A stretch of DNA of 64,000 nucleotides, taken from Blastomyces gilchristii SLH14081 (Eukaryota; Ascomycota; Eurotiomycetes; Onygenales; Ajellomycetaceae). Location: contig NW_003101678.1 in NCBI RefSeq assembly GCF_000003855.2, positions 1,716,470 through 1,780,469 of the forward strand. Direction: 5' to 3'. Position numbers and translations under genes: made by a program. Positions 1-12,544 of the stretch are shown here, piece after piece; position 1 is the first letter of the stretch, and each line of letters opens with the position of its first letter. The notes beneath the pieces were generated by a model. It was not told the origin of the DNA. It saw only the letters and a program-made list of their open reading frames with translations, and made no database searches.

Positions 1-3000
1 ATCAGGATTGAATATTATCAACAGAGAGGTATTAATGAATATCTTCTTCATCTATATAAATGCAGCTTCAGTGTCTGCTAATCATTGAAATACTGAGTCC
101 TTCTTAGTAAGATCTGTAAGTGGTCTCATGATAACTGAGAAGTTTTGTATAAATCACTGATAGAAGTTAGTGAATTCAATGAAGCTTTGTACATCTTTCA
201 CAGTATATAAAGCTTCTCATTCAAGAATGACAGAGATCTTCTCAGAATTCATTCAAATTCTCTTACCAGCTTCTATAATGAAATCTAAGTATTTAGTACT
301 CTTAACTTTGAAATCACACTTATCAATATCAATTAATAGTTCTGCTTCTCATAGTCATTGTAATACTCTTTACACATGTTCTTGATATTCTTTTCTAAAT
401 TCATCAGTGAAGATGAGAATGTCATCTAGATAAGCAGATACAAACTTATTAAGAAAATCTCAGAGTGCTCAGTTAATATACTTCTGAAATATACTGAGAA
501 TGTTAGTCAGTTCAAAGAGTGTGACTATTCATTCAAAGAGATCATAATGTGTTTAAAATACTGTAAGTCATTCATCTTCTTCAGTAATACAAATCTTATG
601 AAACACAGCAATAATATCTAGCTTTGTAAATTATTAAGCTTATCTAATCTGTGCTAGAATTTCATTGATGAGAGATAAGAGATATCAATCTTCCTTTGTC
701 AATCTGTTCAGATCTCAGTAGTTCACACAGAATTGAAGTTCTTCATCTGACTTCTTTGCAAAGAGAATAGAAGCTGCAGTAGAAGAGTTGCTAATATATA
801 TGAATCTCTTATCTAACAGATCATTGAGTGTCTTTCAGAGAAGAAGAAGTTCATCTTGAGACATATTATAAAGAGAGTCTTATGATGATTCAGAGTCCTT
901 GTCATTCTTCTTTTTTAACTTGATACTGTGATTCACTTCTGAATCTTGTAAGAAAGATAGATTTGTAGTATTATTATCTTGTTGAAAGATATCTAGATAT
1001 TCATGATATTATTGAGAAAGTTTTGTACAAGAATCTGTTATTGTAATGTGAGATAACTTTTCTAGAGTCTTTTTAATATCAGTCAGACTGACAGAATAGA
1101 TTGACACATGATTCTACTATTAATGATTCTTTCAGTGACTTCTTTTTCTGAGTATTTCATAGATATTAACAGAGATCTGTGTCAGATTCATAGTCTTGTG
1201 AATGTCATCCTTGTGAACTCTATCATTGTTAGAGAATATCAAGCTTCTGTTTCAAGTATTCAATAAGATATCTTATTCAGATAGTCAGGCAAGTTCTAAT
1301 ATAAGATTGTAATCAAGATTATTAACTTCATATGCATAGACATCTTCATATTGATGTTCTCTTACATCTATGATCAGCTTCATCATGTAATGAGTACAAA
1401 TGTCTTTTGAATCATTAAATTCTGTGAGAAGTCAGAGTCTTGATAAGAGAATACACTGAAGATTATAATGTCTTACAACTGAAGATTTTATCATTGCTTA
1501 GTAACATAGATCACTGTCTATCATGACTTTCATATTATACATGTTATCAATCACAGTAGATACAAGAATTACATTCATTGTCATTTTCTCTTTAAATTAT
1601 TGTCATCTGATCTCTTCAAGCTTCTGTTTACAAATTTGAACAGAAGCTAATCTTTTCCCTGTTTTATCAGAATATTCTTGCAGTTATCTTCTGAATCTTC
1701 TTTCACTGTAATGTGATTAGCACAGACAGACACTGATTCATTCTTTAAATAAGGAGACACTGATCTTTCTCTTGATTGAGAAGATACTGATCTTTCTCTT
1801 AAGTGTGAAGATATATAGATTAATCAGCAGTTGAAAGTGATGTGTTCTAATCAGTTACAGTTAATGCATACTTCATGTTGACATCAATTGATGACTTCTT
1901 CAGAAGTGATCTCAGGAATTCAGAAGCCTGTTCAAATGACAGAGATTCTTACTTATGTGTAGATATTTAAGTCTACTCAATTCATGACATCTGCATCATT
2001 GTTATTCCTCAGCATGAGTGAATGAGTTACTGAGATATAATGTCTTCTGCCACTATTCTGTATACTCTTGAGCTTGATAAGATGATCATTCATTGTTCAG
2101 AGCTGTGTGCAGAAGTCTTCATAAGTCTGGTCTTTGTCTGCACTTACAAGAGTCTGTAAGAGTTCAAAAGTTAATGTCTTCTTGAGCATGCTAATCTTTA
2201 TTTGATTCTCTCAAGATTGATCATCTACTTCTAGAATCTTGATGTTGAAGTCAGAGATGAATGTTGTAAGAGAAGTATTTCTCTGTCAGACACTCTGTAA
2301 TCAATCTAATGCTTTCTATTATATAGCAGTGTCTCAGAACAGAACATCAAGATATTTTATAATATTGTTAGATGTTTATAACACTGATTCACATGCTTTC
2401 ATTCATGAATGAAACTTCTGTTTCATATGATCTTTCAATTGTTCATTGATATATCAATCTTGATTGATTAATGAACTGATGATATCTTCATCTATACTCA
2501 GTTTCACAAGCATTTTCATTCTTTATAATGAGTAGAGAGTGAGATTGAAAGTATTGAAATATATAGAAGCATCTAAGCATTCTTTCAGTGCTTTTGTATT
2601 CAATTCTGTAGATGTTGAAATCATGTGAGTTAATCATTGAATCTCTTTGTATTGATGTTGTTAAGTTACATGCATATCAGCTATTTATTATTATTGTAGT
2701 TTCAACATTGCTTGAAGTCACTGTGGCACTGCATCTATGCTCATATTCAGAGGTTCTCTCATATTATTGTTAGACATGATTATATTGTTTATCAGATGTG
2801 TGATATCTGTGAAATCTGAAGAAGTGTAATTGTATGAATATCTCATATGTCTGAGTGTCAGAACTCTCAGGTCTTTCACTAATATTCTCTTTGTAGAATC
2901 TTATTGCAGGGCCAGAGTGACTGGTAAGCAAGCTTCTATCTGAAGACTCAGTGTCTGCTTAACTGTTTAACTGTTTCTCTATTTCTTACACATTGTTATA

Positions 3001-3378
3001 TGTTCAGATATCTCTTGATGAATAATTGTTCCTGATGAGAAGACAATGTGTGAATAAATATTTTTCTAGTGTAAGAGGTCTACACTGAATAGATTGATAT
3101 AATATTGATAGGTCTTATATAACAAAGAGAAAAACGTTAAAGAAGGAAAAGAAAGAGAAAGTGTAGAAATCAGCAATCGGGGTGGATATCTATACATGTA
3201 TGTGGTGGCGTACGCGGTGGAGCTCCGGGGCGGAAGAATCTATACACATTCGTGGCGGCCGAGGATCGGCGATTGAGAATGGCCGAGAATCGGGGCGTAC
3301 ATGTTCGATAGTGGAATGGAAGAATCTATGAAGTGTAACGGAATAGTCTATATAATTGATCGGGCGCAGCCCGCCACA
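1..3378 (-). mobile_element. Ty3/gypsy element A, 5' LTR to reverse transcriptase, runs off the left edge
   Basis: Read on the minus strand, this runs 5' LTR (3070-3378), Gag-like region (about 2900-1650, no clear domain) and a decayed reverse transcriptase (about 1040-1). The RT ends at the window edge in a stretch matching the connection region, with residues like FIEFTNFYQ and FSVIMRPLTDLTKK after the polymerase core YLDDILIFTDEF. TGA and TAA interrupt the frame throughout and CpG is almost absent inside, so the copy is dead. The internal part matches gypsy B inverted: positions 1-1043 here pair with about 3383-4430. The missing 3' half would lie left of the window. Confidence 0.85.
3070..3378 (-). 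repeat. 5' LTR of gypsy A, CpG-rich
   Basis: On the minus strand it starts TGTGGCGGGCTGCGCC and ends CCTCTTACA. It aligns without doubt to the 280 bp LTR at 6465-6744 in inverted orientation, but is about 29 bp longer. Unlike the element body it keeps many CpG sites, about 3170-3378. The short open frame inside it is not taken as a gene. Confidence 0.85.
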
Positions 3379-3489
3379 CACAATAATAGATTCTTGTATG
3401 AAACTCTCTCAATAATATCATGAATATCTAGATATCTTTTAATAAGATAATATTATGAATATATCTCTCTTACAAGGCTCAGAAGTGAA

Positions 3490-6462
3490 CCACAGTATCA
3501 AGTTAGAAAAGAAGAATGATAAAGACTCTGAATCATTATAAGGCCTTCTTTATAACATGTTCTGAGATAAACTTCTTCTTTTTTGAAAGACACTCAATGA
3601 TCTGTTGAATAAAGAATTCATACATATTAACAACTCTTTTATCACAGCCTCTATTCTCTTTGTAAAGAAATCAGATAAAGAACTCTGATTCTGTGTAAAC
3701 TATCAAGAACTGAATAGATTGACAAAGAAGAACTGTTATTCTTTATCTCTTATCAATGAAACTCTAGCTTGTATTGAATAAGCTCAATAATTTACAAAGT
3801 TAGATGTTATCACTGTGTTTCATAAGATCTGTATCACTGAAGAAGATAAGTGACTTACAGTATTCTGAACATAATATAATCTCTTTAAATGAGTAGTCAC
3901 ACTTTTTGAACTAGCTAATACTCTCAGTATATTTCAGAAGTATATTAACTGAGCACTCTGAGATTTTCTTAATGAATTCATATCTGTATATCTTGATAAC
4001 ATTCTCATCTTCACTGATGAGTTCAAGAAAGAATATCAAGAACATGTATAAAAGATATTACAATAACTATGAAAAGCAGAACTACTGATAGACATAGATA
4101 AGTATGATTTTAAGATTAAAAGTATAAAATATCTAGACTTTATCATAGAAGCTGATAAGAGAATTCAAATGAATTCTAAGAAGATCTCTGCTATTCTTGA
4201 ATGAGAGATCTTATACACTGTGAAAGATGTATAAAGCTTCATCAGATTCACTAACTTCTATCAGCAATTTATACAGAACTTCTCAGATATTATAAGATTA
4301 CTTACAGAACTTACTAAGAAAGACTCAGTATTTTAATAATCAGTAAATACTGAAGCTATATTTATACAAATGAAGAAGATGTTTATTAATACTTCTTTAC
4401 TGATAATATTCAATTCTGATTGTGAGATAGTTATTGAAGCTGATTTGTCTGACTATATTATAGAAGAAGCTATATTATAATATGATGATAAAGATGTTCT
4501 ACAATCATGTGTTTTCATGCTTAAGAAACTGAGTCCTGCTGAATGCAATTATGAGATCTATAACAAGAAACTTCTCACAATTATACACTGTCTAGAAGAA
4601 TGAGACTCTGAACTTCAAAATGTCTCTAAATTTGAGATAATTACAGATTATAAGAATCTCAAGTACTTTACTACTACTTAATACTTATAAACTCACTGAA
4701 TAACAGATATAATGATCTGAGTTCTTAAACTGCTTTCATTTTATAATACACTACTATTTTAGCAGTCAGAACTCAATGACAGATGCTCTCTCATAATAAG
4801 AGTAAGATATGCCTTTCAATGTAACAGACACCTGTTAAATGAACTGAGAACATCAGCTCTTAGATTCAAAGATATTGATTGATCAAGATGAAACAGCTCA
4901 TGACACTATACATACTTCTTCAATTAGAACTGTTACTAATATCTCAACTTCTTCTGAATCTATATTAGATGAACTATGATATATAGCAGCTCAAACTGAT
5001 GAACTTCTCTAAGCACTTACTGAAGCAGTACAATAAAAAGCATTCTGATTTTTCTCAGAACTACATATAAGAATCAACATCTCAGAATATTCAATTAATA
5101 ATAATAACACTCTATAATTCAGTGAATAATGCTGAGTCTCTCACTCTGAACTCTTACATATCTGAATAATGTAAGAGATGCATGATTTATACATGACTGA
5201 TCACTCAGACTGTGAATAACTGTATTAAATAATCTCTCAAGAATTCTATTGATCTGAGATATTAAATAGTATCAGATACTTCATCTGAAACTGCAATTAT
5301 TATTCTTTCATCATCTTATAAAGAAATTGTAGAAAAGATCTACTGAAACTGCTCAATATCTCTGATAAAATCTGATAAGATGTGATAATTAACTTCACTA
5401 TTAATCTCTCTGAGAGTAAGAATTATAGAAACATTCTGATTATTATAAACTGATTGAGTAAGAGTGTAATATTGAAATCTTATAATAAGATGAATACTGA
5501 ACAAGTTACAGAAGCTTTTCTACAGAGTCTATTCTATTAGATATATAAATTATCAAGATCTATAGTATCAGATCAGAGCTGTTAATTCATAAGTACTCTC
5601 TAAACAAGAATCTGTCAAGTTCTTAAGATTATATACTGTTTATCAACTATCTATCACTCTAAGACTGATAATGCATCAGAACAGATAATTCAGACTGTAA
5701 AGAATTATCTTTATAAGTTCTGTAATTACTTATAAGATAATTAGTATGATCTTCTCCTGCATATCAAAGTCACTATCAATGACTGAGATACTGTTTCAAT
5801 AGATGTAAGCTTATTCTCCCTCACACACAGATATCACATGAAGATATTAAATCTTCTAGAGACTACACATTTTACACTGAATTTCTACAGTTCAATTCAG
5901 ATCACTGATAATATAGTAATAAAGCTTTAAGACATCTGTGACTGAACAGAAGTCTTCATAATGAGTGCTAAATAGAATTAAGAAGACTGAACTAATATTC
6001 ACTGAGATTCTGCTAAGTAATATAAGATAGAAGACCTGATGTGATTAAATCTTAAGAATATATAAATTACACACTCATCTTATACACTGAATTATCATTA
6101 TATCAAATATAAAGTGATAGAAGTTCTAGACAGTTATAATTACTGTCTTAACATATTATCAGAGATTTATAATGTCTTGTATATAAGCTTGCTCTGTCAC
6201 ACTGTCACTGACTTATTTCCTTCTCAACTGACTTTCAATTGACAGTCATCAGAGATCATAGAAGAAGATAATGAACTTGAGTGAGAGATTGAAGATATTC
6301 TCAATAAGAGACTCTGTAGCTGTGACTGATAATATCTTGTGAAATAAGTCAGCTATGATCATCTGATCTGAACTCTGAGCTCTGTGTTATCTGAGACAGC
6401 AGCTCTTGACTGATGAGAACTACATGCCCGTGACTCTATATCACTTCTGAAAAGAGAGGACT
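3490..6462 (+). pseudogene. Decayed gypsy Pol: RT, RNase H, integrase, chromodomain
   Basis: Reading TGA as a lost Trp or Arg codon gives RT motifs (FTKLDVITVFHKI near 3795; YLDNILIFTDEF near 3990), an RNase H start (IIEADLSDYII near 4430), a weak integrase, and a C-terminal chromodomain at about 6270-6430 with the pattern EIEDILNKRL, then YLVKWVSYDHL, then SVLSETAALD. Chromodomains of this class bind methylated histone H3 and steer integration into heterochromatin in characterised chromoviruses. Many TGA and TAA codons make it non-functional. Confidence 0.75.
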
Positions 6463-6464
6463 AA

Positions 6465-6744
6465 TGTGACAGGCTGCGCCTGATCAATTATATAGACTAT
6501 TCTGTTACACTTCACAGATTTCTACTGTTTCAATTCTCAGTCACTGATTCTCAGCTGAAAACCTACAGAATTTCTATTCTTCTACTCTGAAGCTTCGCCA
6601 TGTATGTCACTGCATACATGTATAAATATTCACTCTGATCACTGATTCTCACACTTTCTCTTTCTTTTCTTCTCTAATGTTTTTCACTTTATTATATAAG
6701 ATCTATAAATATTATACTGATCTATTCGGCGTAGACCTCTTACA
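6465..6744 (+). repeat. 3' LTR of gypsy B
   Basis: Starts TGTGACAGGCTGCGCC directly after the purine tract and ends CCTCTTACA. Inverted homologue of 3070-3378. Most CpG sites of the A copy are TpG or CpA here. Confidence 0.85.
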
Positions 6745-8433
6745 ATATGTATTGAAAAATCTTCTTATACACTTGATAAGTAGTATAGCAGTATTTGTGA
6801 TCATTATCACTAATTAAAGAGACTTGGAATAAGATATCTGTCAAGATTGCTAGCAGAAGTACAGTCTCAAGTACACAGCTTCTTTCAGCATCACTCTTAA
6901 GAAATTAATAAATAAAGTGTATAATTCTCTTCATAAGATTATATTCTTTCTCATTGAAATCAGTGAATATATTGAAAATAATAAGAATAACTTTAAGATT
7001 GCTCTGATGCTTCTACAATTATTAATCTATAAAGATAAAAGAATTAATGAATCAGAATCTTCTTTCAGTAGCACAGCAGTTATATATAATATTATAGTAA
7101 GAAGTAAGCAGTCTATATATTCATCTCTTAATATAACTATACTTTTTAAATCTCAAGCATATTCACAGTGTCATTGACTGAAAGATATTATCTGAAATAT
7201 TATTATAAATTATGTCTTAAAACAGTGACTCTGAACTCATATTAATCTTACTTCTGATGATTCAGATAATAAATCTATCTAGAAATAAAGTAAGCTCAGA
7301 TAGTCTCTTTATTTCATCTATCTTATAACTCTCTTTCTCTGCTAATTTCTTCAACAGTAATGAAGAGATATCAAGATTCTTCATTATCTTCAGACTGAGA
7401 CTAATATATATTAAGAATATAATAACTTATAAATATCAATCTTTATCTAGAGATATGAGAAATATGAGATATAAGTCTCTTTTTAATATATTATATCAGT
7501 CTTCAGATTGATATTTTTTAGTAAGAGAATTATCATAAGAATAGAGAATCTTTATAATAATTTCAGGTTTTTCAGACTGCTGACTTAGATAAATTGACTA
7601 ACAGTCTATTAGTTACAGAGCTAAGAGTGTATGATTTAACTGTAAGACTTATAAAGCAGCATTCTGAGATCTCATACTATAGTGTTAATTCATATAATTA
7701 TAGAATTCTGAACTCTTACTGAAATAATGAAAGCTAGTGTGAGAGATTCTGAGATTTTCAGAGCAAAAGACTCTTATAAAGCAAATTAAATCAAGAATGT
7801 AAGTGTCTCGTTTCTTCTTACATACTGAATTATCTGCAGAAAAAGCAATCTGATCTATTTGTCTGTCTAGCCGACAACTAATATTACTCAATCAGATCAA
7901 GACCTAAGTAACTAGAAGTGCAGCTCAGCTGTAGAAGATATCACTGTTCTGTATACTATCTTCAATACTGCAGTGTTAATTTGCCTAGTTTTAAGTTTCT
8001 GATTACAACAGCGAAAGCTGAATGAGAGAGTCTGAGAATTAAGAAGAATAGCAATAATGCAGGCATAAAAGCAGCAATTAACTTGAAGTAATATATTATA
8101 AGTCACTAGTATACTCTGATCTTGAATGTTATTCTGATAACTGATAAAAATTAAGTAAGTAGATATGAAGTTAATTTCTGCACTATATTATCTTTCTTAC
8201 ATCACTTATATTCTCTTATTATTATTATTATTATTATTCACTCTTATTATGCTTTCTTCAAAGTCAGGGAAAGAAACCTTTCTCAATATATTAGTGAGAG
8301 AGACGGGTTTGTGAAATGCTTATATTTCACAGAGTAGTTAGATTCTCAAATTTCAACTACGATAAGAGTTACAAGTTAAAGCACTTTGATAGAAAATAAA
8401 ATCAGGTAATGATCAATCTTGCTTCTATCATGC
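6745..8433. other. AT-rich stretch without an identifiable gene
   Basis: Heavily C-to-T changed sequence. A plus-strand frame about 6917-7680 stays readable if TGA is taken as Trp, but I see no family motif. Short minus-strand frames at 7685-7891 and 7912-8106 have no recognisable content. It may be the decayed 3' flank of the F-box gene or an older element. Confidence 0.4.
8217..8238. repeat. (ATT)n microsatellite
   Basis: Seven to eight uninterrupted ATT units in the AT-rich stretch. Confidence 0.9.
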
Positions 8434-9757
8434 TCAAGATTCATGACTGCACAGCATGTCTCTTTGATTCTGTTGCAGTTTCAGTTTTATCTCTTTAACT
8501 TTGCAGATAGTTGTCAGCTTGTCTATATTGAATATTAAGTAGTTAATAAAGATGAAATTCAGTGCTTATGTATCTATACTCTTAACAGGCTTCTGCTTAA
8601 TATAGTAGATCAGTAATTTCATCAGATGTTCTCAGTCAATTCTATCACTGTCTTTCACATGAAGATGTTTTAGTATCACAGGCAAAACTAGTGAGAATAG
8701 ATATATAAATAGATAATGTACTGATAAATGAAGTGTTATAAGCTTTCTTAGATGAGAAAGATTAAGAGGTCTTCTATCTGTATAATTTCAATCAAAATAA
8801 TTACTCTCAGAAGAACAGAGATGAAAGAAGCTGAGATTGAGTAACTTAAATAACAGGTGTGAGATGGTTTGATTCATGATTAGCTATATATTCAATTCAG
8901 TATTTTAAACAAGCTCTCTCTCATCATCTGCATTTTTCTTTGACTTAGATATATTGAGTGTTTTGATGTGTGAAATCATATAAGACTGTTCATTAATAGC
9001 TATCAGCAATTTCAATATGTCATAATAAGCAGTTGCTGAGCAGGTCAAGCTGATTGTCTTGTGTATTATTATTATTATTATTCTTTAATTATAGATGTAT
9101 GCAGTCAGAGACTATGATATCTACCTGAGAACTTTTAGTTCTCAGGGTTTTTCCTATATCTGTAAAGTTAACTATTATACATTCATCAATTTCAGATATA
9201 CAAAATCAGAAAATTTCAGCTCAGAATATAAAAACTGTTTACAAATTGCAGTGTTTTAACATCTTCTGATACTTTGAAATCATTTGACAATATCATGACA
9301 AAGGAAAAGAGAACACAGTCTTAAAGATAGACACATTAAATAGATAGATAGAAAGAAATTGAAAGAAAAAGATAAAGTAAAGAGAGACTGTAACAAAATA
9401 AATTATTAAAAGATAGTATATAGCTGTTTTAACAGACTATATCTGATTAATTTCCTCCTCTTCATATTCAGATAATTTTGAATTTAGCCATTTTCTTGTA
9501 GCTGCTTGAGTTTCTGATAGAAAGTCTATTAAGTATTTAATTCCTGTCTCAGTTGAGAATAAGAATCTCATATTTAATTGATTTAGATCATACTTCTCTT
9601 TCAATCTGGCTCTGAGGATTGTCTTGTGTAGAATTGGTTTGATAATGAAGTGAAATGTTCAGGAGATGTTTGCAAGATTTTTCAGACCCTTCTTGTCCAT
9701 GTACTGAGCAATTTGTTCCACCAATTCAACTGGCAGTTCGAAGTTGTGATTGCTCAT
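8434..9757 (-). pseudogene. F-box / leucine-rich protein gene, split by a LINE fragment
   Basis: The start is the ATG at 9755-9757 (protein MSNHNFELPVELVEQIA). Residues 5-45 form an F-box: ELPVELVEQIAQYM, then LANIS-stop-TFHFIIKPIL. F-box proteins act as substrate adaptors of SCF ubiquitin ligases through Skp1 binding. The frame is cut at 9630 by a 551 bp LINE fragment and resumes, in the same frame, from 9065 downward. There leucine-rich segments appear (ISHIKTLNIS; LSHLRKLITLHLS; VILKHLHVKDSD), to a stop near 8434. The in-frame TGA after IS sits where F-box proteins usually have Arg, so it fits CGA to TGA. The N-terminal third keeps normal composition; the C-terminal part is AT-rich with several TGA and TAA codons. 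The F-box call is firm, the LRR call moderate. Confidence 0.75.
9066..9616 (-). mobile_element. 5'-truncated LINE fragment (3' end only) inside the F-box gene
   Basis: Inverted match to the 3' end of the LINE at 54115-57071: the last codons of its ORF, its untranslated region and an (ATT/AAT)n tail (9065-9082). It is flanked by a perfect 14 bp target-site duplication GATTGTCTTGTGTA at 9052-9065 and 9617-9630, the signature of target-primed reverse transcription. Confidence 0.92.
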
Positions 9758-10922
9758 TTTTGAATAAATCCTATTCTCGATCCCACCTGAGCTCTGATCG
9801 GGAGCTGCAAATCTGTTGGAGATACTTAGCATGTATGAAATATTTGTGCAGGGCGTCTTCCTTACAATCAGATATGGCGGATTTGTAAAATGAAGCAGCA
9901 TATGCTTTGTGAAGAGAAACGGGGAGGCGGAGCAATGGACATAAAGTGGGAGCACGGCCGCCATTATATACTGTCGGATCCCCTGGCCCGCGCTGGCGGT
10001 CGAGAAATAACATTCTGTTCCTCTTTAACCACCACAAAGTGATACTAGGCTGAGACACCGTCCGAGAAGAGAACTATGCAATCGGCTGGGCCTGCAGGCC
10101 ATATCTTTGTGCGGTGTCTTGGGAGTTTTTTGGCAGGAATGTGTCTGAACAGCTTCTTTCAGAACCGGTTATCTTACTGATATGACACTGAACACTTATT
10201 CTACACAGCTGTTAGCATAAATATAAAAATCTCATCAACATTATCAAACCATATGCGCACATACGCCACAGGGATTAGAAATCAACAACTAGGCAATGCA
10301 TTGACAAGAATGAGAGCATAAAATATAATCTCATCCATGTTTTTAGCCTACAGTGATACAAGGGTTCTTTGCATGTTTGCATGTATTTACATGTATGAGC
10401 CTAGTCCCTATGAGAAAACTGTAATTATTGTAGATTTAAGGTGTAAGTCCTGCCCAATAGCCTCGATTGACAGTCTGGGCCATTACATGGCTTCCCGTGA
10501 GCATAATTAGTGAAAATCATTTTATTGGCGCCCTATATTAATTATTTTCTTTGTGAATATAATCATTTCATAGCAGATATAAGAGGTATAAACAACAACA
10601 GTAACATATCTTCATTGGCACAAAGCAAAGATGAGTAATCGATCATTTTTCATTTGGTTGAACAAACAACCCATGTGCAACACAAAATCAAACAGAGCAC
10701 AGTGGCAAAAGACAAGGATCGTGCAAGGAGAGAAAATAAGAGCCAACCCAAACACAATTGAAACTGGAATAAAGCAAAGAAGTAAAAGGGAGGAAGCACT
10801 TTAAGACCACAGGAAAAGTGCAGTGTTTTAATTCCCAGCAACATCACCACTTTTTATCAGGACAATTGCAAGAAACTTAGTTGTCCTTGTTGTCATTTTT
10901 ATTGTCAAAATTACCGCCTGAG
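9758..10922. other. Host intergenic region, no gene seen
   Basis: Normal base composition with CpG. It contains the presumed promoter of the F-box gene. A stretch at about 10645-10705 resembles 37465-37530 (shared GAACAAAC, CATGT and AAAATCAAACAG). Short frames lack codon structure or family motifs. Confidence 0.5.
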
Positions 10923-11297
10923 TCAATGTGTTTCGTCTTCGCGTTTTCTTCGGTCGGCTCGGAGGCGACTGACACAAGCAAATATTTCCATTTTAATCAT
11001 GCGACTGATATCGTCGGCGGCGAAAAATTGCATGAGCACAGATTCTTCTTCATTTATGTGGCTTTCCATTGTTGCCTTGCCATCCAGGACGAGATTCTGA
11101 GCCTTTTCTAGTGTTTGATAGGTGGCTCTAACTTCATCCTTGTCGCATATTTGTTTGAAGATTTTGTCCTGTGCTTTCTCAAGGAGCCCTTTAATATTCG
11201 CAAAGTGTTTAATCTCGAGTTCCATGCTCGCCACGGCCGCTATACGAGATGCGGCTATGGCAGATGAGTCAGTGACACGGCGGGTGATGGCTGCCAT
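10923..11297 (-). CDS. Hypothetical protein, 124 aa, helical
   Basis: An intact frame with ATG at 11295-11297 and a TGA stop at 10923-10925. The protein starts MAAITRRVTDSSAIAASRIA and is rich in Ala, Glu, Lys and Leu, predicting a mostly helical, possibly coiled-coil fold (ELEIKHFANIKGLLEKAQDK and following). No catalytic motif or signal peptide is visible and I recognise no family. An overlapping plus-strand frame (11122-11331) is judged a shadow. An in-frame continuation past the stop is short, so the annotated end is plausible. Confidence 0.55.
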   Translation of the reverse strand: MAAITRRVTDSSAIAASRIAAVASMELEIKHFANIKGLLEKAQDKIFKQICDKDEVRATYQTLEKAQNLVLDGKATMESHINEEESVLMQFFAADDISRMIKMEIFACVSRLRADRRKREDETH

Positions 11298-11339
11298 TGG
11301 TCTTGATTTTGGGAATCAGTTCGTGGCGTAGGGGATGTC

Positions 11340-12518
11340 AGTTCTATATTACCCTATGAAAAGAATCTTGTGCAAGGAAGACTCAGGAGGATTGGAGAGT
11401 TGTCTGAGACTCAAGTGATAGATGAGTGGTAATAAATGCAAAATGTTAGAAAAGAAAGGAGTGAATTCTTGCAGTGCGGTATATCAAAATACAGAGCAAG
11501 ATATTATGGGCTGCTCCTATCCTTTTATGCTTGTAGCTAGAAAGGCGAAATAGTCTTAAGGACTAGAAAATGATGAGAAACATGAACAGAAAACACTGGC
11601 CGCCAAGTGGCATGATCAGTTTTAACAACTCGCTTCTCTCTGGGCCATCATGAGGCGCTCGTGCAAAATCACGCAAACATGTAACAAGGCGCAATGCCTC
11701 TATAGGAGACAGGAGTGGATGGCCGGCCTTTGCACAAGGCAACAGGCTAGTAGTGATCATCAAATCAAGCGAGAGATAAACATTTGGCTCAGTGCTCACT
11801 GCGGGGCCCATCTTCCATCGGCATCGGGATATGAACCCGTACAGCCACCAGGTTGCAATGGGAGCCCATCCCCCGATTCCAGCGGTGTATAGTTTCCAGG
11901 GTCAACAATAAGGCGCTGGTGCCAGAACTGCGCATGCATGTAAGCTCAGGCGGGCCGAAATGACAATACCCCTCTTCATGCAGCTACAGGAGCAACTTCC
12001 TCCCGGTCTCACTTGCTTTGACGATCACCACTAACCCGTTGTCTTGTGCAAATGCAGGCCTGCCATCCACGCTTGTTACCCACGCTAGAATCAAGGGATG
12101 GGCTTGCGTGGCTTGGGCAGGTCCCAATAATTGCTGCATATTTCGATGGAAGATGCCCCCTGGAGCGAGTACTGAGCCATGTGTTTCCCGGGTCAGCGAT
12201 AAGGTGTCAAGAATATTACTCGCAGCAGGGGCCATCCCCTGCTGGGGTATAGACCTGTACAAGCCGCCAGTTGCAATGGGAGCCCATCCCTTGATTATTC
12301 CAGCTGTTGCATAGTTTCCCAGTGCGCCGATGCCAAACTATGCATCTGTGATATCAAAGTGTCCAGCATGGATAGCTGATATACAATGAAACAAGCCTCC
12401 ACTGCACAGAAGAGTTTCCCAGGTCATATAAGCATATTTAGATTTGACTGTCAAGGTTCAGGTTCAAGCTCTTTTGTGGTCTGAAGGAAGTGTAATGAAT
12501 AGCGTCTTACAGCTGAAT
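11340..12518. other. Intergenic host DNA with degenerate direct and inverted repeats
   Basis: No convincing gene. The segment 11715-11775 recurs inverted at 12010-12075; the two arms encode similar short peptides (PAFAQGNRLVVIIKSSE against PAFAQDNGLVVIVKASE). The phrase TTGCAATGGGAGCCCATCC occurs at about 11852 and 12273 as a direct repeat. Related-looking relics lie at 42050-43100. I read these as remnants of an unidentified repeat or gene family, not active genes. Confidence 0.5.
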
Positions 12519-12520
12519 AG

Positions 12521-12544
12521 CCATATGGGAAGAACGCAGGGTTA
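12521..12544 (+). repeat. Left terminal inverted repeat, copy 1
   Basis: Begins CCATATGGGAAGAACGCAGG. Matches the reverse complement of 37371-37394, the left end at 52336, and the reverse complement of the right end at 62815. Further in, a subterminal CAGTGACACAGTCACTGA palindrome occurs. Confidence 0.85.

Larger units (their letters stand above)
3383..6744 (+). mobile_element. Ty3/gypsy element B, 5'-truncated, with chromodomain and 3' LTR
   Basis: Same family as element A, opposite strand. It begins abruptly just upstream of the RT at a site matching about position 1043 of A, and ends in a 3' LTR preceded by a purine tract (AAAAGAGAGGA at 6450-6460). A abuts B with only four bases between the LTR end of A and the B sequence, as expected if A inserted into B in reverse orientation; the 5' half of B would then lie beyond the window. 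Confidence 0.8.

Noticed and set aside
3190..3381. 63-residue frame in the CpG-rich patch
   Set aside because: It lies entirely within an LTR with an inverted partner at 6465-6744.
8217..9082. ATT runs as CRISPR-like or tandem arrays
   Set aside because: They are a microsatellite and a LINE tail; there are no spacers or repeats of CRISPR type.
11563..11811. 82-residue minus-strand frame in host DNA
   Set aside because: Part of an inverted-repeat relic; it ends in a simple hydrophobic tail and no intact copy exists here.
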